Numbered from the stretch's first letter, positions 44,633-54,215 are shown. The stretch: 64,000 bases of DNA from Sphingobacterium deserti (GCF_000757725.1 NZ_JJMU01000054.1:62001-126000); one strand, 5' to 3'. A program made the numbers and translations. The notes: generated by a model not told the origin, from the letters alone.

Positions 44633-46660
44633 TTAGAGTTGTTCTCGAATATGAATAGTTTTTCCAGAGACGTTTAGCGATAAATCTATTTTACCGCTTT
44701 CCGGATCGTGCCCTTTATTTTTTGTTAGCACAACAGCTGGCGCCTGATGACCTTGGAATGGGAGTAAGAATGTCATGAAAGATGCTGCTCGCTTGTCTTT
44801 GTTTTTATTTATAGCAAATGCCGGCCGCTGGATTTCTTCTTGGTAGCGATAAGAAACGAAGCCTTTTTCTTCCATTATCGAGACTGTAGAAGAATCAAGC
44901 GATTGAATAAGTAAATTGTTGCCATCGGCGTATTGTGTGATGATGCGCTTTTGACCCTGATCAATAATAGGGTCGCTTTGTTCGTGTAGGGTAAAATGGA
45001 TGTCAAGTTCGCCTGTAGCGTCTCCGGTTGCCCGATCAATAAGTAGAAAACAATCCTTGTCAATAAAAAAAAATATGCGCTGGTGATGCAATGAAGCATA
45101 ACTTGGATTCGTAAATGATAGCAACTCGTAGTCCTGCTTTGACGTCCATTGGTCTAAACGAGCGTCATTATGGATATTTTCTCCATTTAATGTGAGGGTT
45201 TGGTGCACGAGACTTTGTCTGTACCAGTCTTTTTTATTGTTCGTTTTTGCGTTGTCGTTATAGATGTAACTTCCCGAATCTGGCGTGAAATTTCTACCTT
45301 TTACCCAAAGATTAAACGTGCCGTTATCTGGATGCGCATGAAAATAGGCTGGGGGACCGGCTTTTATCTGCATGACGGTTGCAGTCGGCAGCCAGCTATC
45401 TCGAAAGCTGTAAAATCCCGAATTTTCCATCGCAGACGATAGATAGTTTGGTGACATACCTTCTTTTCCTTCGGTAGCAAAGTACTGGACGACGCTGTCA
45501 GCAGGGAAAAGTTTCCGCCATTGCTGATAGCGCTCCAACATCTTTATTTTTGTTGGTTCAAAGGAGTTTCCATACAACGGAAAGCTGTAGTCTGGGAACG
45601 AATAATTAATTACAGCAGCGATCATTTTCCTTATGGTACGTTTATAATTTTCTGGAAATACATTTTCCATTCCGTTGCTTTGTGCAATATGAAGTGCATC
45701 CGCAAAGATTTCAATGGCTCCAATGTGGTAAGATGTCGATAGCTCGTACTGTACACCATCAGCTAACACTTGTTTTTGTATCTCCGTGTTTAGCACCTGT
45801 GCCCCGCTCTGGCGCCATTCGGCAGCGTTCTTAAATTCTGGGAATGTGGACCCCGCATACATCATGTGCAGCGCTTCATACAACAAATGGTTACCAATAT
45901 CGGTATAATTTGCTTTCACATAGTCGGCCTGTTGCTGGTAGCTGTTTAAAAATTTTATCAGAAAGTCAGGCGTTAGGCTAGGGGAGTCGATGAACATATT
46001 GAAGTATGCTGACCAATTGTTCAGGCGGAATGAGACGACAAAAGCTTTCCATGCATAGTCCTTCTCGTTTGGATAGCTGCCCAATTGGTTGTTATCGATC
46101 CAACTTAACGTTTGATTCATCCATTCTCTCGCATATTTTTCATCGCCGGTTGACCAATATGCTAAACCCAATTGTTCCCACCAGTTTGTTCGATGTAAGA
46201 ACGTACGGATGAGTTGATCTTGCACGGGCTGATGCTGCCAATCAATAGTCTTCTTTCCATAATTATAATACGGATAAGCCTTATGCGGTTTGAGGACGTG
46301 AACAAGGGCGCTGTCTGCCATTTCCTGATCGCCCGGTGAAAGTGGCTTGCCCTCGTAGGTAGTTTTATCTGCGCGGTCGTAACGGATATGTCTTACTGAG
46401 GTACGTTGACGATAGTATTGAAGAAGCTTTTGTGCTGCTTCATCATAACGCTTCCTGCTGACATTATCTTTTACTTCCTCTAAGCCCGGATAATCCAAAT
46501 TGATATTTGCGAAGTCCTTCGCAGCGAGCTTACACCCGAAGGCATGCGCTGCAAGATGTTCGGTTGCAGCTGTTGTCTTGCTTTTTTGAGAAGGTGGTTC
46601 CCCCTGACCCAAGTGGGTTAGTCCGGCGAGGATTAGTCCTATAGAAATATGATTGTACAT
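44633..46660 (-). CDS. PL12-family lyase, diverged copy 2
   Basis: A 675-residue paralogue of the neighbouring PL12 lyase with the same two-domain layout. Catalytic positions are kept: Asn257 (GNHLLYEA), Tyr311 (STSYHIGA) and His441 (YFHAHPDNGTFNLW). The stretch that reads PVKDNEVRWQLHRVGWW in copy 1 reads PVQDQLIRTFLHRTNWW here, and WRPLEVSDRVKSLP reads WKAFVVSFRLNNWS, so substrate contacts differ. An N-terminal hydrophobic segment is short (MYNHISIGLILAGLTHLG), and the export signal is weaker than in copy 1. It probably cuts a differently sulfated region of the chain (inference). Gap to copy 1 is 13 bp. Confidence 0.9.
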   Translation of the reverse strand: MYNHISIGLILAGLTHLGQGEPPSQKSKTTAATEHLAAHAFGCKLAAKDFANINLDYPGLEEVKDNVSRKRYDEAAQKLLQYYRQRTSVRHIRYDRADKTTYEGKPLSPGDQEMADSALVHVLKPHKAYPYYNYGKKTIDWQHQPVQDQLIRTFLHRTNWWEQLGLAYWSTGDEKYAREWMNQTLSWIDNNQLGSYPNEKDYAWKAFVVSFRLNNWSAYFNMFIDSPSLTPDFLIKFLNSYQQQADYVKANYTDIGNHLLYEALHMMYAGSTFPEFKNAAEWRQSGAQVLNTEIQKQVLADGVQYELSTSYHIGAIEIFADALHIAQSNGMENVFPENYKRTIRKMIAAVINYSFPDYSFPLYGNSFEPTKIKMLERYQQWRKLFPADSVVQYFATEGKEGMSPNYLSSAMENSGFYSFRDSWLPTATVMQIKAGPPAYFHAHPDNGTFNLWVKGRNFTPDSGSYIYNDNAKTNNKKDWYRQSLVHQTLTLNGENIHNDARLDQWTSKQDYELLSFTNPSYASLHHQRIFFFIDKDCFLLIDRATGDATGELDIHFTLHEQSDPIIDQGQKRIITQYADGNNLLIQSLDSSTVSIMEEKGFVSYRYQEEIQRPAFAINKNKDKRAASFMTFLLPFQGHQAPAVVLTKNKGHDPESGKIDLSLNVSGKTIHIREQL

Positions 46661-46688
46661 TGCATAATAGGTTTATGTAAATATTTTG

Positions 46689-47918
46689 CTAGCCAGCTAC
46701 ATCTGTTTTCTCCATCTTTAATGCTTTGTAGCGAAGGAGCGCCTCTAAAAAATAATAATCTGCGTAATTGATGGGCGTGTCTATTTCAGAATTATATAGG
46801 AAAGCTCCGACGCTGTGCTTCAATATAAAGTAGGCATTTTGATCTTTTTTTGCGAGGTATTGGTCCGAACATAAGGTTTTGAGGATATCTTCTGCATAGT
46901 CTGCATAGATTTGCCCCTTCGCCGTTTGCGTACTTAATCGAATCAATGCTGACGCAATAACGGCAGCGGCTGATACATCCCGTGGTGCGCCGTGCTCTTC
47001 TAAGGCATTATGAACATCGAAATCCCAGGCAGGAATTTTGTCTTCGGGCATACGTGGATGGTTCATGATAAATCTAGCAATTTTTTCAGCCTGCTTTAAA
47101 AATATTGGATCTTTCGTGTTTTCATAAGACATCACATAACCATATAGACCCCAAGCCTGCCCGCGCGCCCAGGAAGACTCGTCCGTTAAGCCCTGATGTG
47201 TTTCTTTACTTACGACTTTTCCAGACTTCGGGTTATAGTTTATAAGATGATAAGAGCTGTAGTTTGGTCTGAAATGGTGGCGAAGCGTCGTTTTTGCATG
47301 TTGATTTGCCGCTTCGAAATAACTGTTGACTTGAAATTGCTTTTTTGCCCAAAACAAAAATTCCAGGTTCATCATATTGTCAATGATCACTGGAAATTGC
47401 CAATTTCCAAAGTCCCAGGAACGAATGGCACCAACTTTAGGATTATACCGTGCATAGAGATGCTTTGCTCCTTGTCGAAGTACGGGTAGATAGATCGAAT
47501 CTGAAGTAAGTCTAAAAGCATTGCCGTAGGAGCAGTAAAGCATAAAACCTAAGTCGTGTGTGTCAGTAATATGCTGTACAGAATCCAGCGCCAGTGTAAA
47601 GCGTTTCGCATCAGCGGCAAGTGTAGGATCTTTCGATAATTCGTAACCATACCAAAGGCTGCCTGGAAAGAATCCATTTGTCCAGTCGCGCATTGACACT
47701 AGACGAACGGTTCCGTCGGCATTCACAGAGCGTGGATTTTGTTGTACTTTGTAAACCGAAGCTGCTTTCTTCAATTGATATACAGCGCGCTCTTCTGCAT
47801 TGGAAAACCAATTGTTGCCGTTCCCTGAACCTTGACAAACCGCGGACGAGTATAGCATAGTACTTAAAAAAAAGGCGACGATAGCGCGTTTGAATACGAA
47901 GAATAATGATTTGTTCAT
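46689..47918 (-). CDS. GH88 unsaturated glucuronyl hydrolase
   Basis: A 409-residue exported enzyme that removes the unsaturated uronic acid left by lyases at the non-reducing end. The (alpha/alpha)6 barrel has the two catalytic Asp positions in THDLGFM (residue 122) and IIDNMMN (residue 180), and the pattern MRDWTNGFFPGSLWYGYEL at the start of the barrel. The signal peptide ends near SAVCQG. Start ATG 47918 (MNKSLFF) is preferred over 47933. It is the first gene of the minus-strand operon GH88-PL12-PL12-sulfatase and shares a divergent regulatory region with susC. Confidence 0.92.
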   Translation of the reverse strand: MNKSLFFVFKRAIVAFFLSTMLYSSAVCQGSGNGNNWFSNAEERAVYQLKKAASVYKVQQNPRSVNADGTVRLVSMRDWTNGFFPGSLWYGYELSKDPTLAADAKRFTLALDSVQHITDTHDLGFMLYCSYGNAFRLTSDSIYLPVLRQGAKHLYARYNPKVGAIRSWDFGNWQFPVIIDNMMNLEFLFWAKKQFQVNSYFEAANQHAKTTLRHHFRPNYSSYHLINYNPKSGKVVSKETHQGLTDESSWARGQAWGLYGYVMSYENTKDPIFLKQAEKIARFIMNHPRMPEDKIPAWDFDVHNALEEHGAPRDVSAAAVIASALIRLSTQTAKGQIYADYAEDILKTLCSDQYLAKKDQNAYFILKHSVGAFLYNSEIDTPINYADYYFLEALLRYKALKMEKTDVAG

Positions 47919-47947
47919 ATGAGTTAGATACAAAATTTAGATTTTGA

Positions 47948-48006
47948 TAAAGTTATGGTCTTCGGAATGTTAGCGATTTCAATTTCGTTGAAATTTATTT
48001 CAATTT
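47948..48006 (-). promoter_or_regulatory. GH88 operon promoter with 21-bp-spaced repeats
   Basis: On the minus strand AAATTGAAAT occurs at 48006-47997 and again at 47985-47976, exactly 21 bp apart. After ATTGAAATC (47983-47975), 19 bases lead to TAACTTTA (47955-47948), a near match to the -7 consensus. The same arrangement stands at the divergent susC promoter. Confidence 0.6.
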
Positions 48007-48110
48007 TGTCGTGATCGCCGGGTTTCCTTTACCTCTTACTCGACTGTAAAAGATTGTCTTGAACGGACTAAGCGTTGTAAACCTTTCTCAATTGCACTTT
48101 TATTTTAACA

Positions 48111-48171
48111 CAATATTGAAAGTTTTTGAAGCAATATTGAAAGTGCTTTTTTTACCTGAACCCTATATTTG
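48111..48171 (+). promoter_or_regulatory. susC promoter with 21-bp-spaced direct repeats
   Basis: CAATATTGAAAGT occurs at 48111-48123 and 48132-48144, identical over 13 bases and 21 bp apart; 19 bases after the second copy is TATATTTG (48164-48171), a full -7 match. The second copy covers the -33 position. A two-site AraC-type activator binding on one DNA face is the simplest reading; the HTCS at 36655 is the likely protein. Confidence 0.65.
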
Positions 48172-48210
48172 TGAGATAAGCTAAGTGCCAATTTTAAAAA
48201 ATCTACAATT

Positions 48211-51200
48211 ATGGTTAAACGATACGTTTGGTTATTTATAATCATTTGTTTTCAAGTCAGCGCGCACGCACAGCAATCCGTGAAGGTGCGTGGAAAAGTA
48301 ACACGAAAAAATGGTCTCCCCATCGCCGGAGCCACGGTGCAGGAAAATGGGAAAGCCGCGTCAACAGTTACAAATAAGGATGGCGCATATGAGATTGAGG
48401 TTTCATCTGCCGGCACCTTGCTATTCTCTTTCGTTGGTTATACGAAATCGCAGGAAAATGTAAGCGGTAGGCGAATTATAAACGTCGAGTTGCAGGAGAA
48501 TGAAAACACCATGGATGAAGTTGTCGTTATTGGCTATGGCCAAGTGCAACGTAAAGATCTCACTGGAGCGGTATCTTCCTTAAAAGGAGAAGAAATTGCG
48601 AAGGTTCCCGTGCAAAGTGTTGCCCAAGCGATGCAAGGGCGTTTAGCAGGTGTGCAGGTCGCCATGTCTGATGGTACACCAGGCGCGGAACCATCCATCA
48701 AAATTAGGGGCGGAACATCGATTACACAAAGTAATGAACCGCTTTACGTAGTGGACGGCATTCCGCAGACAGAGGGATTGGCTTTCCTTGATCCCATGGA
48801 TGTGGAGTCTGTTGATGTACTAAAAGACGCTTCCGCAACAGCAATATACGGCGCCCAGGGTGCCAACGGTGTTGTGCTTGTGACGACGAAACGTCTAAAG
48901 AGCAGTAAGCTACGAATTAACTACGACAACTACGTTGGCGCGAAAAAGATCACCAATGAAATTGCCGTCATGAATCCCTATCAATACACCACCTTATTGT
49001 ATGAAAACGCCCTTCGAGATCCGCTATTGCTTGAGCGCTTTACGGCTAACTATGGAAGTTTCGATTCCTTACAGATGTTGTATGGAGATCGTCCCGGTAT
49101 AAATTGGCAGCGCGAACTTTTTGGACAGGCAGTGATCAATCAATACCATAAAGTGAGCATTAATGGAGGTAGCAATGAGACTAAATTCAATATATTTTAT
49201 GCCTTGAATGATGATGAAGGTCTATTGAAGAACAGCGGTTCCACTAAGAATATTGCGAAACTGACGTTGAACCACAATGCAAATAACAAGTTTCTGGTAA
49301 ACGGAATTATCAATTATTCAGACCAAAAGATCACAGGAATGGGCACGCAGGAGGGCGGCAATGCTCGGTTGAGTATGTTGCAAACCCTATTGCAATACAG
49401 GCCTGTCATCGGCCGATTGGGAAATGATGAAAGCTTACTGGATTTCGAAACTGATCCGCTCGATAATCCTGAATCTCCAGCTTTTCAAAGTCCTTTAATT
49501 ACGGTGGAATCACAGTTGCGAGAATCAATCAGTAAAGCGCTAAATGCAAATTTAACGCTGCAATATAATTTTAGTAAAAAGCTCAATTACAAGGGGTTGT
49601 TAGGCTACACAGACCGGGGAGTGAAAAGTAAGCAGTTTAACGATGCGCGTGGAATCGCTGCTCTTCGGAGCGGCGGTCCTTTCGGTAGTGTATCACACAA
49701 TCTTTATCGCCGGTTTAATTACAATAACACCTTAAATTATAAAAATACATTTGCAGATGTGCACAGGCTGGATGTAACGTTGGGGCAAGAGTATATCTAC
49801 AATTACAGCGAAGGGCTTTTAGCAAGTGCTTCCGTTTTTCCAAGTGTAAACTTGGGATGGGATAATTTGGGACTAGGCACCGTTGCGGGATTTCCGCAGA
49901 CTTTTGCCGAAGACGATAAAATGCTGTCGTTCTTTGCTCGAGCGAATTACACCTACCGTGATCGGTATTTGTTTACCGGAAGTTTGCGGGCTGATGGATC
50001 ATCCAAATTCGGAACGGAAAATCAGTGGGGGATTTTTCCGTCGGCTGCGGTTGCCTGGCGAGTTATTAACGAACCGTTTATGAAAAATTTAACCGCGTTC
50101 TCAGATCTTAAGTTACGCTTAAGTTACGGTATGGCGGGAAACAACCGTATTGCCAACTATGCAGCACTCGGCATCTTCACCCCGGGAGTATACCCGTTGG
50201 GAAATCAGGTAGTGGCCGCGGCATTTCAGGGTAATCTTCCAAATCCTAATTTGAAGTGGGAAGCTGTTGAATCGAAAAATCTGGGATTAGATATTGGATT
50301 TTTAAAACAGCGGCTAACCTTAACAGCCGAATTGTATGACAACCGGTCAAGAGATTTGCTCTATAACACCCGAATACCGTCGAGTTCCGGATTCGTGACG
50401 CAGTTTCAAAACATTGGTACGACATCCAGTAGGGGTTTGGAACTCACGCTTAATACGACGAATATCAATCGTAACGACTTTAAGTGGAATTCTAGTTTTA
50501 ACATTGCTTTTAACCGTACTAAAGTTCTTAGTTTAAGCGATGGGGAAACATCCTTGCTAACGAATAGCTACACGACAATATCGGATTATATCTTGGAAGT
50601 TGGGCGCCCTGTGGGGTTAATGTATGGTTATCAGCGAGAGGGTCTATACCAGGTAGATGACTTTAATTTCGATCCGGGCACGGGTGTGTACACGCTTAAA
50701 GACGGCGTGGTGAAAGATAATATAGCCGTGCAGCCTGGCTTTATCAAGTTTAGAGATATCAGTGGTCCCGATGGCCAACCTGATGGGCTAATTAATGAAC
50801 ATGATCGGACTGTTATTGGGAATGCGAATCCGGCGTACAGTGGAGGCTTGAACAACAGCTTTAGCTACAAGGGGTTTGATCTGAGCATATTTATCAATTT
50901 TACCGTGGGCCATGATATCTATAATGCGAACGTTTTAAACAATGCCAATTTGCAAACCGAGTATGCAAACAGATTTGCACGTTTTGCGGATCGTTGGACT
51001 ACAATTGACGTCGCTGGGAATCGTATCACCGATCCTGTCCAATTGGCCGCCGTAAACCAGGGTAAGACTAACCCGGCATGGAATGGAAACAATACCGGCC
51101 GTTTATACGATGATATTATTGAAGACGGTTCTTTCCTGCGTATCAATAACGTAAGTTTGGGTTACACCTTTCCGAGATCTTGGGTGAACAAGATAAAGTT

Positions 51201-51369
51201 GTCAAACCTTCGCGTTTACTGCACCGCATACAATCTTCATGTTTTTACGAAGTATTCTGGCTATGATCCTGAGGTGAGCGTTATTCGAACCGCGTTAACG
51301 CCAGGCGTAGATTTTAGTGCTTACCCGCGTGCCATGTCTTTTGTCGCCGGTTTAAATCTTTCCTTATAA
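48211..51369 (+). CDS. SusC-like TonB-dependent outer-membrane transporter
   Basis: A 1052-residue outer-membrane importer. After a signal peptide ending SAHAQ comes a carboxypeptidase-regulatory-like domain (VRGKVTRKNGLPIAGATV), then the TonB-box region DEVVVIGYGQVQRKDLTGAV, the plug (AMQGRLAGVQVA, PSIKIRGGTS, LYVVDGIP, ATAIYGAQGANGVVLVTT) and a 22-strand barrel. With the SusD protein it would import glycosaminoglycan oligosaccharides using energy passed on by TonB. The upstream promoter carries the direct-repeat operator. The next gene, susD, begins 17 bp later. Confidence 0.95.
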   Translation: MVKRYVWLFIIICFQVSAHAQQSVKVRGKVTRKNGLPIAGATVQENGKAASTVTNKDGAYEIEVSSAGTLLFSFVGYTKSQENVSGRRIINVELQENENTMDEVVVIGYGQVQRKDLTGAVSSLKGEEIAKVPVQSVAQAMQGRLAGVQVAMSDGTPGAEPSIKIRGGTSITQSNEPLYVVDGIPQTEGLAFLDPMDVESVDVLKDASATAIYGAQGANGVVLVTTKRLKSSKLRINYDNYVGAKKITNEIAVMNPYQYTTLLYENALRDPLLLERFTANYGSFDSLQMLYGDRPGINWQRELFGQAVINQYHKVSINGGSNETKFNIFYALNDDEGLLKNSGSTKNIAKLTLNHNANNKFLVNGIINYSDQKITGMGTQEGGNARLSMLQTLLQYRPVIGRLGNDESLLDFETDPLDNPESPAFQSPLITVESQLRESISKALNANLTLQYNFSKKLNYKGLLGYTDRGVKSKQFNDARGIAALRSGGPFGSVSHNLYRRFNYNNTLNYKNTFADVHRLDVTLGQEYIYNYSEGLLASASVFPSVNLGWDNLGLGTVAGFPQTFAEDDKMLSFFARANYTYRDRYLFTGSLRADGSSKFGTENQWGIFPSAAVAWRVINEPFMKNLTAFSDLKLRLSYGMAGNNRIANYAALGIFTPGVYPLGNQVVAAAFQGNLPNPNLKWEAVESKNLGLDIGFLKQRLTLTAELYDNRSRDLLYNTRIPSSSGFVTQFQNIGTTSSRGLELTLNTTNINRNDFKWNSSFNIAFNRTKVLSLSDGETSLLTNSYTTISDYILEVGRPVGLMYGYQREGLYQVDDFNFDPGTGVYTLKDGVVKDNIAVQPGFIKFRDISGPDGQPDGLINEHDRTVIGNANPAYSGGLNNSFSYKGFDLSIFINFTVGHDIYNANVLNNANLQTEYANRFARFADRWTTIDVAGNRITDPVQLAAVNQGKTNPAWNGNNTGRLYDDIIEDGSFLRINNVSLGYTFPRSWVNKIKLSNLRVYCTAYNLHVFTKYSGYDPEVSVIRTALTPGVDFSAYPRAMSFVAGLNLSL

Positions 51370-51386
51370 TTCAATAAAGACAAACT

Positions 51387-53276
51387 ATGAAATTCTTTTC
51401 AAACCGATTTAATATCTACTTCTGGAGCTTTTTCTTTAGCGCTCTTGCTTCCTTTACTGCCTGTAAAAAAGCGTTGGAGGTAGAACCCTATTCTTACTTC
51501 ACGAGCAGCAACTTTTTCGCTGACGAAGATGAGGCCTATATGGCCACATTAGGCGTGTATGAAGTTATGTCAAGTTTAGACACCTACGGTTGGTTTATTC
51601 CATTGGTGTTTGATGCTGCAACGGATGTCGCCCAGATGGCGCCAGGGGCAGATGACTATCGAAATATCGGGCACTATTTAGGAATAGGCCAGAATCCTAC
51701 ATTCTACACGGTATGGTCGAAACTGTATAGCGGAATAGACCGCGCCAATGTAGTTATTGAAAAAATCCCGCAGATGGAGCAGTTTAACACAGGTACTTTG
51801 CAAGAAAAAAATAACCTCAATCGTATGCTGGGCGAGGCCAAGTTTTTACGCGGATTTTACGCATCTGAGTTAGTACGCCTTTGGGGTGACGTGCCCTTTA
51901 AAACAAAAAGTTCGCAAACGGGGGATGAATTGCGAGGATCTTTGGTGGATCGCTACGCAATTTATGAGCAGATTATGAAGGACATGCAGGAGGCCGCAAC
52001 GGTGCTACCTGCAGAGCTTCCGAAAGACGAGCGAGTGAACAAATGGGCAGCAAAAGCAATGTTAGCGAAAGTTGCGCTTTTTGCAGGTGGCTACTCGCTC
52101 CGAGCCAATGGACAAATGGAAAGACCCACAGACTACAAAAGATATTACGAACTAGCAAAGAGCTTGATCGATGAGGTCATGGCCGCGCAACTTTACAAGT
52201 TGAATCCTGTGTATTCGCAAATTTTCAAGAATCAAAGCCAACATGTTTTTGATCCAAATGAAAACATATTTGAGATTGCGTTTTACAACCCTGCCGGACA
52301 GCGCGGCAACGCTTCTTGGGTAGGCCACTACAATGCACCTACGACTGCAAATGGCGTTTATGGCAGCACAAACCCGCGCTGGCGAGTTATGAAACCTTTT
52401 TATTCGAGTTTCAAACCGGGCGATCTACGCCGCGACTTTTCTATTGCGAGCTACTCGATCAATGCGCAAGGAAATCGCGTTCCCTTGTTTACGGGTAGGC
52501 AGGACGAATCTTGGGCGCCCGGAAAGTGGAGCCGAGAATACCAGACAAACAGCCCACTTGAAAGAGCGTATACACACATCAACTGGGTGGTAATGCGCTA
52601 TGCTGATCTACTCCTTATGCGGGCAGAAGTGGAAAATGAGTTGAATGAAGGCCCCAACAGCTTGGCTTATGAAGCTATAAATCAAGTTCGAAGACGTGGT
52701 TTTGGAGTGGACAACAGCGGGTCACAGATCGCGGTGCAGCTAACCAATGCTGGCACAGGCTATGGTGCTCCGACAAACGTAGTCTTCAGCGTGGAGGGCG
52801 GCGGAGGTAGCGACGCTTCCATTGCTGCAACGACAACTGTAGCAGCAACAGGTGCGATCGGAAACATCGTGTTGCTGAATGCAGGGAAAGGCTACACGGC
52901 CGCACCCACAATTACGATAAGGAGTGTAAACGGAAATGGAAACGGTGCAACGGCGGTAGCCCGGTTAGTGCCAAAACCGATAGTCTCAAGCGTGGAATTG
53001 TCAGCAGGACTTTCAAAAGACGCATTTTTCCAGGCTATTGTAAGGGAGCGCGCTTGGGAGCTTTGCTTTGAAGGTATGCGACGTGCAGACCTTATCCGTT
53101 GGAATTTGCTATCCACTAAAATACAGGAAACGACAGCTGCGGTGCGGGCGATAAGGGCAAATTACTCCTACGAAGCAGGCGTGAATTTTAGAGCTAGTAA
53201 GCACGAACTATGGCCTTTTCCTTCAAATGAAACCGATGTAAATAGAAATATAGACCGGAATAACCCCGGCTATTGA
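51387..53276 (+). CDS. SusD-like outer-membrane glycan-binding lipoprotein
   Basis: A 629-residue surface lipoprotein that captures oligosaccharides and caps the SusC channel. Lipobox Cys lies in SFTACKKALEVEPYS. The N-terminal TPR-like helices (FLRGFYASELVRLWGDVPF) and the C-terminal RERAWELCFEGMRRADLIRWNLL block are typical. Unusual is a stretch of roughly 90 residues (about 445-535) between INQVRRRG and the RERAWELCFEG block, holding two repeats with NAGTGYGAP and NAGKGYTAAP, an insertion absent from most SusD proteins. It makes this one longer than the usual 500-580. Confidence 0.93.
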   Translation: MKFFSNRFNIYFWSFFFSALASFTACKKALEVEPYSYFTSSNFFADEDEAYMATLGVYEVMSSLDTYGWFIPLVFDAATDVAQMAPGADDYRNIGHYLGIGQNPTFYTVWSKLYSGIDRANVVIEKIPQMEQFNTGTLQEKNNLNRMLGEAKFLRGFYASELVRLWGDVPFKTKSSQTGDELRGSLVDRYAIYEQIMKDMQEAATVLPAELPKDERVNKWAAKAMLAKVALFAGGYSLRANGQMERPTDYKRYYELAKSLIDEVMAAQLYKLNPVYSQIFKNQSQHVFDPNENIFEIAFYNPAGQRGNASWVGHYNAPTTANGVYGSTNPRWRVMKPFYSSFKPGDLRRDFSIASYSINAQGNRVPLFTGRQDESWAPGKWSREYQTNSPLERAYTHINWVVMRYADLLLMRAEVENELNEGPNSLAYEAINQVRRRGFGVDNSGSQIAVQLTNAGTGYGAPTNVVFSVEGGGGSDASIAATTTVAATGAIGNIVLLNAGKGYTAAPTITIRSVNGNGNGATAVARLVPKPIVSSVELSAGLSKDAFFQAIVRERAWELCFEGMRRADLIRWNLLSTKIQETTAAVRAIRANYSYEAGVNFRASKHELWPFPSNETDVNRNIDRNNPGY

Positions 53277-53324
53277 TGTCGATTCAACCGAGATGAATGC
53301 ACACATTACCAAATATAAACACAT

Positions 53325-54215
53325 ATGAAAAAGAATCAAACCTTAATTTTTGCATGGCAAAGCTGTTTTCTCGCTGTTTTGCTCTTATCCTGCAAGCCAA
53401 CATTGACACTTGATTTTCCGAATCAAACGGAGGCAACTGCCCTAAAAGCTGCAATGATCGGCCAACTAACGGGCTCATCATCAGACACCATTTTGAAAAT
53501 AGACTACGAGACACAAGAGGAAAATGGTGGTTTTGCATTGGTGAATCCCACGAATGCTCCAGCTGCTGATGCGGCATCTATTGCAGCGCCAGGGCGCCAA
53601 AGCAATTACGCTATCGCACATAAAGTGGTTTTAGGCGATCCGGGGTATTTCTCCAATGAATCCTACCGAAGCGAGTCCGATGCGATAAATATGCCCGAAG
53701 CACTTTTCTATCCGGGAGATAAAAGGCGCTATGAATTTAGTGTGAAGTTAGTGGATTGGGAATTATGGAACCCGGCAAATACGCCTTATGGTGACAACAT
53801 CTTTCAGCTAAAGGTTTCCGGTGGTGATCCTGTTCCTATTCGCTTTCTTACGAAAAGACATGCTATTGTGGCGCGCTATGGCGCCAAAGGGCAAGCGACC
53901 ATTGTTCCGGATTTTCGCCCGCATATCAATAAGTGGATGGATTTTCGCATCGATGTGCTATGGGGCGACAAAGGTGATGGCTGGATGAAGGTGTATACGC
54001 GGCTACCAGGACAAACGGACTACACCTTGCAATTTGAAAATCTAAATGCCACGACATTCACGGGCGTACAACTGGATAGAGGACAGAAAGGATATATCAA
54101 ATGGGGCGTGTATCGAGAAGCAGGGAAGGATGCTGCGGGAAATGTTATCACTTCTGATAATATCCTAACCCGTATAGCCCAGCATGACGATATCCGGATC
54201 ATTAGGCTACCCTAA
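53325..54215 (+). CDS. Putative polysaccharide lyase-like lipoprotein
   Basis: A 296-residue exported lipoprotein (lipobox Cys in LLLSCKPT). Its mature part looks like the concanavalin-type jelly roll of the heparin lyase I/PL13-PL20 superfamily: RRYEFSVKLVDWEL, GDNIFQLKVSGGDPVPI, INKWMDFRIDVLWG and GYIKWGVYRE correspond to the order of strands in that fold. The heparinase I catalytic Gln-His pair could not be placed with confidence, so it may be a lyase of another specificity or a surface glycan-binding protein. It follows susD by 48 bp in the heparin locus. Confidence 0.62.
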   Translation: MKKNQTLIFAWQSCFLAVLLLSCKPTLTLDFPNQTEATALKAAMIGQLTGSSSDTILKIDYETQEENGGFALVNPTNAPAADAASIAAPGRQSNYAIAHKVVLGDPGYFSNESYRSESDAINMPEALFYPGDKRRYEFSVKLVDWELWNPANTPYGDNIFQLKVSGGDPVPIRFLTKRHAIVARYGAKGQATIVPDFRPHINKWMDFRIDVLWGDKGDGWMKVYTRLPGQTDYTLQFENLNATTFTGVQLDRGQKGYIKWGVYREAGKDAAGNVITSDNILTRIAQHDDIRIIRLP

